A stretch of DNA of 64,000 nucleotides, from NCBI RefSeq assembly GCF_020034665.1, contig NZ_JAIQDI010000001.1, positions 1,178,001 to 1,242,000 of the forward strand, written 5' to 3'. Under the pieces are notes generated by a model, which saw only the letters and a program-made list of their open reading frames with translations, ran no database searches and had not been told where the DNA came from. Position numbers and translations under genes: made by a program. Of this stretch, positions 21,091 through 30,020 are shown piece by piece. The stretch's first letter is position 1. Every line of letters starts with the position of its first letter. The stretch comes from Niabella beijingensis. GTDB taxonomy: Bacteria; Bacteroidota; Bacteroidia; Chitinophagales; Chitinophagaceae.

Positions 21091-21360
21091 TTTATTCGAT
21101 TTATTGGTTCAAACGTACCCGAAAATTTCCGGGTACTCCCAATCCCGGTAGCTACCGGGACCTTCTCTTCCATTTCCGGATCTGATCCAGATGGAAACTA
21201 TAAAAGAACTAATTGGGGCTGCAAAGGTACGGAAAGAATCCAGATTTTGGATTTCAGAATTCAGAATTTTTGTAAATATTCCTTACCTGTTCACTATTAA
21301 ACGATTAGAAACTAAAGTCTGAATGCTAAAAATCTGAATACAAAAAGTCTAATATTACCC
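21091..21360. promoter_or_regulatory. rplK leader with hairpins and promoter
   Basis: The leader contains a TACCTTTG -7 element (minus strand, 21229-21222). Downstream of it are three hairpins in the future mRNA: TCTGGATC/GATCCGGA, the palindrome TCCCGGTAGCTACCGGGA (21143-21160) and CCCG/CGGG (21119-21134). L1 commonly represses rplKA by binding a 23S-like leader structure; whether one of these hairpins does so cannot be told by eye. The rest (21240-21360) is AT-rich heptad-like repeat. Confidence 0.6.
21222..21229 (-). promoter_or_regulatory. -7 element of the rplKAJL promoter
   Basis: Minus-strand TACCTTTG, an exact TAnnTTTG match. It is the same octamer as in the tRNA-tuf promoter. It predicts a leader of about 125 bases before rplK. 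Confidence 0.6.
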
Positions 21361-23175
21361 TTAAACCATTTCCTGCATGTCCACCAGCTTTTTATAAATG
21401 CCGCCCTCGATCTGCATGAGCTCTTTATGGGATCCCCGCTCTGCGATCTCTCCTTTATTAAGCACAATGATCTCATCGGCGTGCCGGACGGTGCTCAGCC
21501 GGTGGGCGATCACCAGTGAAGTACGGTTTTTCATCATATTATTAATGGCATCCTGTACCAGGCGCTCGCTTTCCGTATCCAGGGAGGAAGTGGCTTCATC
21601 CAGGATGAGGATCGGCGGGTTTTTCAGAACAGCCCGGGCAATGGTAAGCCGCTGCTTTTCGCCTCCGCTTAATTTTGTCCCCCTGTCCCCAATATTGGTA
21701 TTGAACTTTTCGGGTTTATTGTCAATAAAACGCCAGGCATTCGCAATTCTGGCAGCACTTTCAATTTCACTCTGGGGGGCATCGGGGTCAGAAAGGGTAA
21801 TATTATTGCCGATGGTATCGTTAAACAGGATCGGCTCCTGGCTTACAATACCGATTTGCTTTCTTATTGATTCGATGCTGTAGTCTTTGATATTGACACC
21901 ATCAAAAAGGATCTCGCCCGAGCTAATGTCATGAAAACGGGGCACCAGGTCTGCCAGCGTGCTTTTTCCGGCCCCGCTGCTGCCCACCAGGGCCACGGTT
22001 TTCCCTTTGGGAATGAACAGGCTGATATTTTTGAGAATCGGCGTTTCATTGTAGGCAAATGATACATTTCTAAACTCGATCCCTTCCTTAAACGCATCCA
22101 GTTTTCTGGTTCCTGTGTCCTCTACCTTTTCCGGTGTGGTCAGTATGTTTTCAATGCGCTCGATGGCGGCAGCGCCTTCCTGTACCCTGAAGAAGGATGC
22201 GGCCAGCGATTTGGCCGGATTGATCATCATGGCAAATATGGCTATAAACGAGATAAGATCACCGGGACCCAGCGTATTGCCGTTGAGGATCAGGTTCGCT
22301 CCGAAATAAATGATCACACAGAGCACCACCACACCCAGCAATTCCGTTAGCGGTGACGCCAGGTCCCTGCGGGCTGCCATTTTTTTATTGATGCCCAGCA
22401 AGGTATTGTTCAGGCTAATGAACCGGTTATTCATTATTTTTTCCGCGGTAAATGCTTTGATAATACGGATGCCGGTTAAGGTTTCGTCTAATATCGAAAG
22501 GGTATCACCCACCCGGAGCGATGCGGCATTACTTTGCTTTTTCAGGGTGCGGCTGATACGGCCGATGATAAAAGCAGTTACGGGCAGCAGGATCAATAAA
22601 AACACCGAAAGGCTGGGACTGATGGCCACCATTGCAAAAAGATAGCTGATCACCATAACCGGGTCCTTTATCAACCCTTCCAGGGCGTTAACGATAGAGC
22701 TTTCCACCAGGTTGGCGTCGTTGGTCATGCGGCTCATGATATCGCCTTTTTTCTGTTCGGAAAAATAGCCGACAGGCAGGTTCAGCACTTTGGAGTAAAG
22801 ATCATTTTTCAGGTGAATGATGATGGAGCTCCGCACCGGCACCGAAATAAGCGAGGATACGTAGAGCAACAGGTTTTTCAGAAAAACGGACACGATCACC
22901 AATATACAGCAGAGCAGCACGGCACGCATCTGCTGCCCGCTGTTCACCAGCTCCAGCAATGCTTTACCGATATAGCGTCCTCCCGGGATTTTGTTCAGTA
23001 TATTTTGTCCCCCGATACCATCCACTTTAAAGATAAGTGACATCAGTGGTGCCAGCATACCCAGAGAGACTACTGATAATGAAGAAGCTATAATAGTAAT
23101 AGAAATATACAGGATGATCTTTCCCTTGTAATAGCCAATATACTTAAATAAGCGACTGAATTTTTTTAGCCCCAT
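21361..23175 (-). CDS. ABC exporter, MsbA type (ATPase-permease fusion)
   Basis: 604 residues. Six membrane helices fill about residues 1-330. The nucleotide-binding domain follows, with Walker A GSSGAGKST (398-406), Q-loop near IVSQEP, signature LSGGEKQR (502-509), Walker B ILILDEATSSLD and H-loop AHRLST. This is the half-transporter design of MsbA, acting as a homodimer to flip lipid-linked substrates across the inner membrane. The substrate (lipid A core, other lipid or drug) cannot be read. A TAACTTTG element lies 25 bases upstream. It is co-oriented with, but separated from, rplK. Confidence 0.92.
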   Translation of the reverse strand: MGLKKFSRLFKYIGYYKGKIILYISITIIASSLSVVSLGMLAPLMSLIFKVDGIGGQNILNKIPGGRYIGKALLELVNSGQQMRAVLLCCILVIVSVFLKNLLLYVSSLISVPVRSSIIIHLKNDLYSKVLNLPVGYFSEQKKGDIMSRMTNDANLVESSIVNALEGLIKDPVMVISYLFAMVAISPSLSVFLLILLPVTAFIIGRISRTLKKQSNAASLRVGDTLSILDETLTGIRIIKAFTAEKIMNNRFISLNNTLLGINKKMAARRDLASPLTELLGVVVLCVIIYFGANLILNGNTLGPGDLISFIAIFAMMINPAKSLAASFFRVQEGAAAIERIENILTTPEKVEDTGTRKLDAFKEGIEFRNVSFAYNETPILKNISLFIPKGKTVALVGSSGAGKSTLADLVPRFHDISSGEILFDGVNIKDYSIESIRKQIGIVSQEPILFNDTIGNNITLSDPDAPQSEIESAARIANAWRFIDNKPEKFNTNIGDRGTKLSGGEKQRLTIARAVLKNPPILILDEATSSLDTESERLVQDAINNMMKNRTSLVIAHRLSTVRHADEIIVLNKGEIAERGSHKELMQIEGGIYKKLVDMQEMV

Positions 23176-23199
23176 CCGCGTTTATATATTTAAAACGCG

Positions 23200-23207
23200 C
23201 AAAGTTA
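23200..23207 (-). promoter_or_regulatory. -7 element of the ABC exporter promoter
   Basis: Minus-strand TAACTTTG, identical to the octamer upstream of rpoB. It is placed for a leader of about 20 bases. A clear -33 element is not seen. Confidence 0.55.
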
Positions 23208-23541
23208 CAAGAAAATGCGGCTTTCTTCTTTAAATTTTGGAAAGGCGCCTTTTCTAATGATTTATACTATGGTGATCATTCATAAAGTTTAAGATCCGCT
23301 GCATTCTTTCTAAATTTATTATACTGGTTTGATAAATGTCTTCAAACCTTTCATTAGTTATTCCGAATGAAGCGATAGAACTCCTGTTCTGACTTCCTTA
23401 ATAATTTTGCCCCATAAACTCTAGACAGAAGAAATTTCTCTACCCAAAGTTATCGAGAAAATATCACAAGCACTTATTTGTTGATGTGTTTGTTTTAGGG
23501 ACAAACGCAGTTATATCTTATATTTTTGCCATAAGGACATT

Positions 23542-23583
23542 AAAAAAAGCAAAGCACTCGGGTCTAATTTACAAGCGCTTTGC
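23542..23583 (-). terminator. Terminator of the metallopeptidase gene
   Basis: GCAAAGCGCT and AGTGCTTTGC pair (one mismatch) around a 15-base loop and are followed by seven T residues on the minus strand, 30 bases after the stop codon. Confidence 0.85.
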
Positions 23584-23613
23584 ATTCGTTCATTCGTTAT
23601 AATTTATTAGATC

Positions 23614-24846
23614 TCAATAAGCATAAAAAGCAATCCCCTCATAAACATAATTTGTTGTAAGGTCTTGTGACTCATTAGTGTTTTTTGTGTAATGGTGATC
23701 AGCTTTACTGTCACTATAATATCTATAAACAGGCAAGGCTCCATTTATAGCTGAGGGATATGCATAAAAAGCTATACTTTCAAAAGTATATCCGCTAACA
23801 CTACCACTCTGAGTCGTATAATAGTGATCTGCATATTGATTTCTACGATACCGATAGACAGGAACCGTACCTGATACTTGACTTGAAAACGCGAAAAATC
23901 CTATTCCTTCAAAACTGTAAGTGCTGCTTCCATTTCCTAGTTCAGTTATATCTATTGTAAAAAAGTGATCAGTATTTCTTATATCTGGATATCCCCCAGC
24001 AGAATATCTAAAAACAGGAATTGAACCAGCTATGGGAGGATTCATAGGATACATAAACTGAACTGCCAGAATATCATAACTCGAAAGAGAGGTAGCTCCA
24101 ATTCCGCATTCCCCCCCATTCATTAGCGAGTTCGCATCTCCACCAGTTGGAGTTCCTAATAAATGCATAGCATAAAAATATGCATTATTATCAGGCAGTT
24201 GACCTCCAATAGGTTCTCCAGAAGCTTGCCAATTAGTATGCCTGAACCCAATTGTATGACCAAGCTCATGTGCTATTGTACGCTGCCTTTGCGCAAAGGA
24301 ATTTCCAGCAATTTGACTAATATTAATACGAATTAACCCGCCGGGACGCCCATCTACCGGGAAGTAGCCCGCTCCACAGATACCAGAGCCAAGATTAGAA
24401 TTTGTAATAAGGATGTCTTGACTTGTTGAACTGGTTAAGGTCAAATTAATCCTAGAATTAGTAACATTGTTCCACATATCGATAGCCCCATTAATTTCAC
24501 TGGCATATGCACTCATAGATGGGTCTATTCTTACTGTAATATTCGGTTGTATATTATAGCCGACATAATAGCTTGTTCCGTACTGTTTTGTTTTGGGACT
24601 TTGCTGAAAAATTGAAAAGTTTGGCAACTCGTTTTTGGCAAAAAGTATATCACCATCTACCAGATATTCACTTCCGAGATCTTTTATTTCCGAATCGCTA
24701 TACCCCAGTTTTTTAATGAATTGATATACAGAGTGATCTTCTTTTTCGACTTTGTTTTGTTGATCTTCATTTAAAATCTTGTCAGATTTTTTACAAGAAA
24801 ACGTCAAAACGCATAATAATAACGTTAGTAAAGAAAGCTTTTTCAT
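23614..24846 (-). CDS. Lipoprotein HEIGH-type (M57-like) metallopeptidase with DUF5648-like repeats
   Basis: 410 residues. A lipoprotein signal peptide (MKKLSLLTLLLCVLTFSC, lipid on Cys18) is followed by a zinc peptidase domain: HELGHTIGFRH (His193, Glu194, His197, His203) and a Met-turn region SLMNGG near 240-245. This arrangement fits the dual-action HEIGH (M57) family. From about 275 to the end there are three repeats of PVYRY...DHYYTT...YxFEGIAFYAY type, matching the DUF5648 module, which I take to be a binding domain. It is probably exposed outside the inner membrane. It lies in an AT-rich patch beside a second exported peptidase, suggesting an acquired secreted-protease locus. Confidence 0.85.
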   Translation of the reverse strand: MKKLSLLTLLLCVLTFSCKKSDKILNEDQQNKVEKEDHSVYQFIKKLGYSDSEIKDLGSEYLVDGDILFAKNELPNFSIFQQSPKTKQYGTSYYVGYNIQPNITVRIDPSMSAYASEINGAIDMWNNVTNSRINLTLTSSTSQDILITNSNLGSGICGAGYFPVDGRPGGLIRINISQIAGNSFAQRQRTIAHELGHTIGFRHTNWQASGEPIGGQLPDNNAYFYAMHLLGTPTGGDANSLMNGGECGIGATSLSSYDILAVQFMYPMNPPIAGSIPVFRYSAGGYPDIRNTDHFFTIDITELGNGSSTYSFEGIGFFAFSSQVSGTVPVYRYRRNQYADHYYTTQSGSVSGYTFESIAFYAYPSAINGALPVYRYYSDSKADHHYTKNTNESQDLTTNYVYEGIAFYAY

Positions 24847-25105
24847 ATATATTTTTTTAGTTTGGAGGTCTCATAAATTTTAGTCCGAGTAGTTATTTAT
24901 ATCTTATTGATGCCAATCTAGATAAGACCTGGGGGGGCATGAGTCTGTTGCATTTGAGTTATTTATTATTAATAATAGAGATTTTACAAAGAATCCATAG
25001 AGCTGAGTTAAGTTTTTTGCTTAACTACAAATTAGAAGCTGGCTTTTTACATTTCAAGATAGTTTTCTCGAATCAGCTAAGTCTTTTCGAAAAATGCCAG
25101 TCTTT

Positions 25106-26218
25106 TTATTGACTGAATAAATTATAACACCCACCGCTCTGATACCAAGCTAACTTGCTATAATAATTTTGATAAATATCATTGACTCTAGGCAAATAAA
25201 TACTAAGACCGCTAAAACTATTGATAGGATTACCTAAGAATCCACTTGTATTGTCTTTAAACAAAATTGTTTTCCTTAGCTGATTAGTAATAGAAGAATA
25301 GTCTTCTATATTAAAGTTTTGTTCCAGAAAATTTAAAAAATCATAGGCAGGTACTCTTGTCTTTGTATCAAAATCCAAGCGCTGAATATTATTAACATTA
25401 AAATCACCTTTCGCTTCTTTTGCGTCCAACAATGATTTTGTCTTTTGAGCGAGTAAATCAAGCTCTTCTGTATCAATCAATGACACCGTAGCCGAGGCAT
25501 AATCACCTTTCATAGAGCGATAGTAGCTCATGAATCTTTGCGCAACCTTTTTTAATTCATCTTTCCCTCCAAATAAATATGGGATAATTTGTTCATATGG
25601 ATAACTAGTTGATAGAACTTCTGTTGGTGATGCCAAAATATATTTGGCATTGTTCCGTAATTCATAAATGGCTTCTACACTGGCCATTGAGCAGGCATCA
25701 AAAATAATATAGGAGAAATCTAAAGGCAACGTATTCTTCATTTCAATAATATCCATATCGACTCCCCTGTCCTCCCCGAATGATTTTACCTTTATGCCTA
25801 ATGGAGGCGCCCAAGAACTGGCATGTGACCAAAGGATCAACCCGTACTCGAGCGCCGGACTCATTTTTCTTGCATCACCGATAACTCTTTTCATAAATTG
25901 GGGATCTGAAGAATTTTCGCTCCCATACTGCAAAATAGTGTCACTCATAATCCTATTTGTATTATCGTGCTTGATTTTTAAAATACAAGAGCTTTCTGAT
26001 GTTGTCTTGATATACACTAAAAGATTATTATTCCCCGAGAATCCTGATTCTATACGATTCAAACAATCAATCGCATCTTGTCTTAAATCGTTATTAGCAG
26101 CCATATATATCAGCACCATCGCTTCATTCGTATCTCGCCCTCTTTCTTTTTTGCAATTACTAAAAAATAATAGCCCTAAAACTAAGCTCCGGAAATATTT
26201 AAAAAAATGCGTTCTCAT
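25106..26218 (-). CDS. Lipoprotein clostripain-type (C11) cysteine peptidase
   Basis: 370 residues with a lipoprotein signal ending LGLLFFSNC (Cys22). The clostripain fold is shown by AMVLIYMAANNDL at the first strand, the catalytic His132 in ILWSHASSW and the catalytic Cys176 in IIFDACSMASVEAIYEL. C11 enzymes cleave after basic residues and are usually exported. The length suits a single-domain member. The gene shares the AT-rich composition and strand of the metallopeptidase gene 259 bases downstream. No promoter matching the local consensus was found upstream. Confidence 0.88.
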   Translation of the reverse strand: MRTHFFKYFRSLVLGLLFFSNCKKERGRDTNEAMVLIYMAANNDLRQDAIDCLNRIESGFSGNNNLLVYIKTTSESSCILKIKHDNTNRIMSDTILQYGSENSSDPQFMKRVIGDARKMSPALEYGLILWSHASSWAPPLGIKVKSFGEDRGVDMDIIEMKNTLPLDFSYIIFDACSMASVEAIYELRNNAKYILASPTEVLSTSYPYEQIIPYLFGGKDELKKVAQRFMSYYRSMKGDYASATVSLIDTEELDLLAQKTKSLLDAKEAKGDFNVNNIQRLDFDTKTRVPAYDFLNFLEQNFNIEDYSSITNQLRKTILFKDNTSGFLGNPINSFSGLSIYLPRVNDIYQNYYSKLAWYQSGGCYNLFSQ

Positions 26219-26960
26219 AAGATATGGAGTTTAAACGCTTGAATGATCGAGTTTGAAGAACCAATACGCAAGCACTTTAATAAATTTATAAAAAGATTTA
26301 AGGGGGGTATTTAAATACCGGTTGGGAGAATTTGTTGTAAAATTCACCCTGCAATTGGTATTATTTCATATTACATTCAAGTGTTCTGTATTGCTTGTTT
26401 CTAATCCCTTTGAAAACAAAAAATCAGGTTGGATATTCTTTACAAAAAATATCTTGCATTCGCCAAATATCCACTACAAAGATTTTTCCTTATCAAGAGA
26501 TACTAAATGCACAATAAAAGTGTTAGTAAAGAGAGCTTTTTCATATATAATTTTTTATTAATCAAATAAAGAATCTAATAAAAAATTCAAACTGTGTAAT
26601 TCAGAGTTATTACTTTAGGTCCCCTGACGGAGGCGAATTAGTTCGTAGCATATTAGTTAGTAATTTATATTAAAAATAAGAATAAATTCTAAGATATTTG
26701 CATTTGAACTAAAAAAAGCTACTTTAAAACTGTATAACGGAAACATAGGCCGCTACGCTACCTACATTCTGTTGACTTTTAACTGAAAACAATAACTTCT
26801 TTTGCAAAAACTTAGCTAATCTGCAACTTTATGAATTCAGAAAATAGCCGGGTATAAAAAAGATTTTTTTAGACAACCTAACCCTATTCTATCTATCGCA
26901 GATTACTGGTGCTCAATTTAGGTTTAGAACAGCCTAATACAGAGTCAAACCAGCAGGAAC
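26219..26960. other. Long AT-rich non-coding stretch with a gene relic
   Basis: 742 bases with no intact gene. Apart from the relic at 26502-26544, I see only AT-rich sequence, short stop-rich frames and one G-run near 26304. It marks the edge between the peptidase patch and the glycan cluster. Confidence 0.65.
26502..26544 (-). pseudogene. Decayed 5' end of a metallopeptidase-like lipoprotein gene
   Basis: The minus strand from 26544 encodes MKKLSLLTLLLC, the same twelve residues that begin the metallopeptidase at 24846, then reaches a stop after one more codon. The DNA also matches just upstream of the start (TATATATG context). The rest of the reading frame is gone or unrecognisable. It looks like the remnant of a duplicated copy that lost its body. 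Confidence 0.7.
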
Positions 26961-27623
26961 CTATTTTGCGATCACCGCAGTTCCCCAGGGATCACAAATA
27001 GGTACAAACGGCACGTTCTGATCATTACAATAATCTGTGACCGCTTTTTTTACGCCCTTATATTCGTCATTATTATAGTCATGAATGAAAATAAATCCCC
27101 CCCGGGACAGCCGTGGATAAAAATATTGCAATCCTTCATAAATGGGTTGATACAGATCTGCATCCAGGGAAACAAAGGCGAAAACGTCTTCAAGCCCCTC
27201 AAGTGAATCAGGGAAATATCCCTTTTTGATAACACAATTATCCGGCTTTATCATTTTATCCAATACCAGTCCGGCGTTAGTGTCCGAAAAATCCTGTGTG
27301 CCCGGACTGTAACTATTTGCTTCTTCAATAAGAACATCCCTTTTTGAAAAGCCTTCAAATGTATCAAAAAGATACAGGGTTTTATCCGGGAACGCTTCAT
27401 TCATGTATTTAGCAAAATCCCCGCGATATACACCAAGCTCCGCCACTGCACCCGGCACACTATTTTTTCTGATTTCTTCCGCTATAAGCTCAAGCGAGCT
27501 GATACGTACATATCCCAAATTGACCGGGACATAGAACAGCCGTTCCCTGCCCAATGCCTGCATGGATTCTTCAAGAACAAACTTATGCTCATTTAAATAG
27601 TCATCTACAAGTCTTCGCTCCAT
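26961..27623 (-). CDS. TylF/MycF-family methyltransferase
   Basis: 220 residues. AELGVYRGDFAKYM (61-74) is the SAM-binding motif, LYLFDTFEGF the second strand, and the metal/substrate region VSLDADLYQP and FIFIHDYNND is typical of TylF (macrocin O-methyltransferase family, PF05711). Members methylate sugar hydroxyls in antibiotics and surface glycans. As the last gene of the glycan cluster it probably methylates a sugar of that polymer or glycolipid. It lies 68 bases after the preceding glycosyltransferase gene. Substrate unknown. Confidence 0.88.
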   Translation of the reverse strand: MERRLVDDYLNEHKFVLEESMQALGRERLFYVPVNLGYVRISSLELIAEEIRKNSVPGAVAELGVYRGDFAKYMNEAFPDKTLYLFDTFEGFSKRDVLIEEANSYSPGTQDFSDTNAGLVLDKMIKPDNCVIKKGYFPDSLEGLEDVFAFVSLDADLYQPIYEGLQYFYPRLSRGGFIFIHDYNNDEYKGVKKAVTDYCNDQNVPFVPICDPWGTAVIAK

Positions 27624-27691
27624 GGTATCGTTTTTTAATGTATTGCAACGCTGCTATTCTTATCACAGAATCATTACTCCTTTATCTTTTA

Positions 27692-29008
27692 TCATTTCCC
27701 CTGATCGCTGCGATGACCAGGGGTTTCGGCCAATAATTCATTGTATACTTTTTGCCGTATCAGTGATGTTACCCCCTCACTGTAATGATCCTGAATAAAT
27801 TTCTTTGCATGCTCCGACACCGAAGCATACAGTCCCTCCTTAGCGGCCAGATCCTGTAAGATCTCAATAAAACCGGCCTCTTGTTCTGCAACAAAAATAT
27901 TCTCCCCATGTTTAATCCCCTCCATCCCGTCACATGCCAGCAGCGTGGTGATAACCGGTACTCCCACTGCCATCGACTGAAGAATCTTTATACGGATCCC
28001 CCCACCTCCCAGGCGTATCGGGGAAATAAGTACCGCACCATGCAATAAGTCCGTCAGGTCCTGAAGAAATCCGGTAAAAATAACTTCCGGATAGTTGTTC
28101 TTAAACGACTCCTCCCATACTCCTGTAACATACAGCAACATCCCTGTTTGTTTTAGGACTGCCGGATACATTCCCTCAATAAACCATTTCAATGCATCCT
28201 CGTTCGGCGGGTGTCCCTGAGAGCCTAAAAACACTATTTTTTCCGCTTTTTCCGGTGGCTGCCGGTTTACCGAGGCCGCATAAAACATATCGGGAACTGC
28301 AGTAGGCCATACCCTCAGTTTTGCTTCATGAACACCTTCCTGTAACTGTGCAAAATCATTCTGATTCAACACCAGCACCCGGTCATAAAGATTCATCAGG
28401 TTCAACTCTGTGAATTTTACAGTATCGATAACATGTGAGGCATAGAGGCTTTTATCATTGTAAAGTTTAAAGTAATCCTGTAAGATCAAATACCGGTTTT
28501 CATGCTGGAAAAATACCGTCTTTGCACCGTGCGGCAGGGAATGGATCAAGGGGAGCAAATCGCTGTATTCTACCTGAACAATATCAAATGTTTGCTTCTG
28601 AAACAGCGCTTCAAGAAAATCAATCATTTGCCGGTCAACAGGTAAAAAGGGATAATGGCGGTGCGGATTTGAAATCCCCTGATGATGTGACCTTCTTGCC
28701 TTTTTCCGTTTTTTAACTTTCTTTACGAGCCGGGATATTTTCTTTAAAAAGGATATTTGTTTTTTTGATGCATGATTGGCCATAACATCGTTGCTATAGA
28801 CCGGCAGGATCTCTACCTCCGGCCACATTGCCTGCAACGCCTCTACATGCGGCTTTTCGGTTATCGCAACCTTAAAGACCAATGTTACATTGTAAAATTT
28901 TCTCAGATCATTAATTTGACCAAAAACACCGAACCGCCCGCCATCCGAAACGGGGAAGGGGCAAAGAAAGGTGATAACAGCAACATTTGGTTTGGTTTGA
29001 ATGTTCAT
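27692..29008 (-). CDS. Family 4 glycosyltransferase
   Basis: 438 residues with the two Rossmann-like domains of GT-B enzymes. The N-terminal acceptor domain starts VAVITFLCPFPVSDGGRFG. The C-terminal nucleotide-sugar domain includes KIVFLGSQGHPPNEDAL and ISPIRLGGGGIRIKILQSMA, the GT4 donor-binding region. A basic segment near residues 85-110 may hold it to the membrane surface. It is likely a retaining cytosolic transferase in surface-glycan assembly. Donor and acceptor are not predictable. It lies between the DUF5672 and TylF genes on the same strand. Confidence 0.88.
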   Translation of the reverse strand: MNIQTKPNVAVITFLCPFPVSDGGRFGVFGQINDLRKFYNVTLVFKVAITEKPHVEALQAMWPEVEILPVYSNDVMANHASKKQISFLKKISRLVKKVKKRKKARRSHHQGISNPHRHYPFLPVDRQMIDFLEALFQKQTFDIVQVEYSDLLPLIHSLPHGAKTVFFQHENRYLILQDYFKLYNDKSLYASHVIDTVKFTELNLMNLYDRVLVLNQNDFAQLQEGVHEAKLRVWPTAVPDMFYAASVNRQPPEKAEKIVFLGSQGHPPNEDALKWFIEGMYPAVLKQTGMLLYVTGVWEESFKNNYPEVIFTGFLQDLTDLLHGAVLISPIRLGGGGIRIKILQSMAVGVPVITTLLACDGMEGIKHGENIFVAEQEAGFIEILQDLAAKEGLYASVSEHAKKFIQDHYSEGVTSLIRQKVYNELLAETPGHRSDQGK

Positions 29009-29100
29009 AAAATTTATTAGTCAGTTAATGATTTGAAAACTTGTTACGTTAACTATTCAAGAGCTCTTTTTCTTTTGTTTGCATGACCGCACTGCCAGAC

Positions 29101-29901
29101 TTAAAATGTAGGGTGTCCCGCCCGGTGAATGTAAGGTCGCCAAAAATCGGGATATACATTTATTCCATGAAGTCCGAACGGCAGCGTATCACCCATAAGT
29201 TCCATTGCAAGTTCCGGCTGCTGTTCAATGGAAAAACGAATGGCCTTCATGTGACCCGGGATACACAATCTTTTTCCGGACCTGTTTACTTCTAGCGACC
29301 AAAAGACGTCTTCATTAAAAAACTTGCTGTCGTTATGGGCATTATAAAAATCTATTTGCGGCTGTTCGGTCTTGCATAAATTATAAAATTTCTCAACCCG
29401 CCTCAACGAGAACCCGCCATTGCCTACACGGTTGTAAAATTGCAATACCGTAGGTAATTTACTATTGGGCGCTTTGCGGTTGAATCGGTAGTGCAGGAAA
29501 GAAAGCAATTTGTTTTTCCATTTATGTCGTTCGATCCATGGTGCTCCGATATAATCCAGTCCCTGCCGGCACCAGAATGCCAGTTCATCTTTAAATACGA
29601 AAGCGTCAAGCTGATAAATCAATATAAAATCGTAGTTCAAGAACCGCTCATAGAATGCTGCGGATAGCATTAAATGATTATATCCTTTTATACCGTTAAA
29701 AAAAAGATCGGGAAACGATTCAATCTGCAGGTTATTGTTTTCAAAAAAAGGGAGATATGTTGTAATGTCGAGCGTCTCCGGCTTAATTAAGACCAGTGGA
29801 TGAGTGCCCAAGATGCGGCAGCATTGCCGCAGGCTGATTTCTTCATAATCCCTCAACGCAGTTTTGTAAACCGGTATTACTACTGCAACTTTATTCGACA
29901 T
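29101..29901 (-). CDS. DUF5672 glycosyltransferase-like protein
   Basis: 266 residues from the ATG at 29901, which puts VAVVIPVYK at the N-terminus; an upstream ATG adds seven unlikely residues. It has the DUF5672 arrangement: FDFPDLF-like region, ILIYQLDAFVF (an acidic pair in the position of a GT-A metal site), WCRQGLDYIGAPW, then VGNGGFSLRRVE and NEDVFWS. These features resemble GT-A transferases, and the family is usually found in glycan clusters. It lies in the middle of the cluster. Activity is unproven for the family as far as I know. Confidence 0.85.
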   Translation of the reverse strand: MSNKVAVVIPVYKTALRDYEEISLRQCCRILGTHPLVLIKPETLDITTYLPFFENNNLQIESFPDLFFNGIKGYNHLMLSAAFYERFLNYDFILIYQLDAFVFKDELAFWCRQGLDYIGAPWIERHKWKNKLLSFLHYRFNRKAPNSKLPTVLQFYNRVGNGGFSLRRVEKFYNLCKTEQPQIDFYNAHNDSKFFNEDVFWSLEVNRSGKRLCIPGHMKAIRFSIEQQPELAMELMGDTLPFGLHGINVYPDFWRPYIHRAGHPTF

Positions 29902-30020
29902 AGAAACATTTAATGGGCTCATGAGCCAAGGGACAGCCCATGAACGGCAAATTAAAAAAGGATTATTGGTATGATGACATTATTAAACGCCGGGTAATTT
30001 CCACATACCACCACCGACTA

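Larger units (their letters stand above)
23176..23613. other. AT-rich intergenic region
   Basis: 438 bases between the ABC exporter and the metallopeptidase gene. It holds the msbA-side promoter element (23200-23207) and the peptidase terminator (23542-23583). The rest is AT-rich with no supported gene. Confidence 0.7.
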
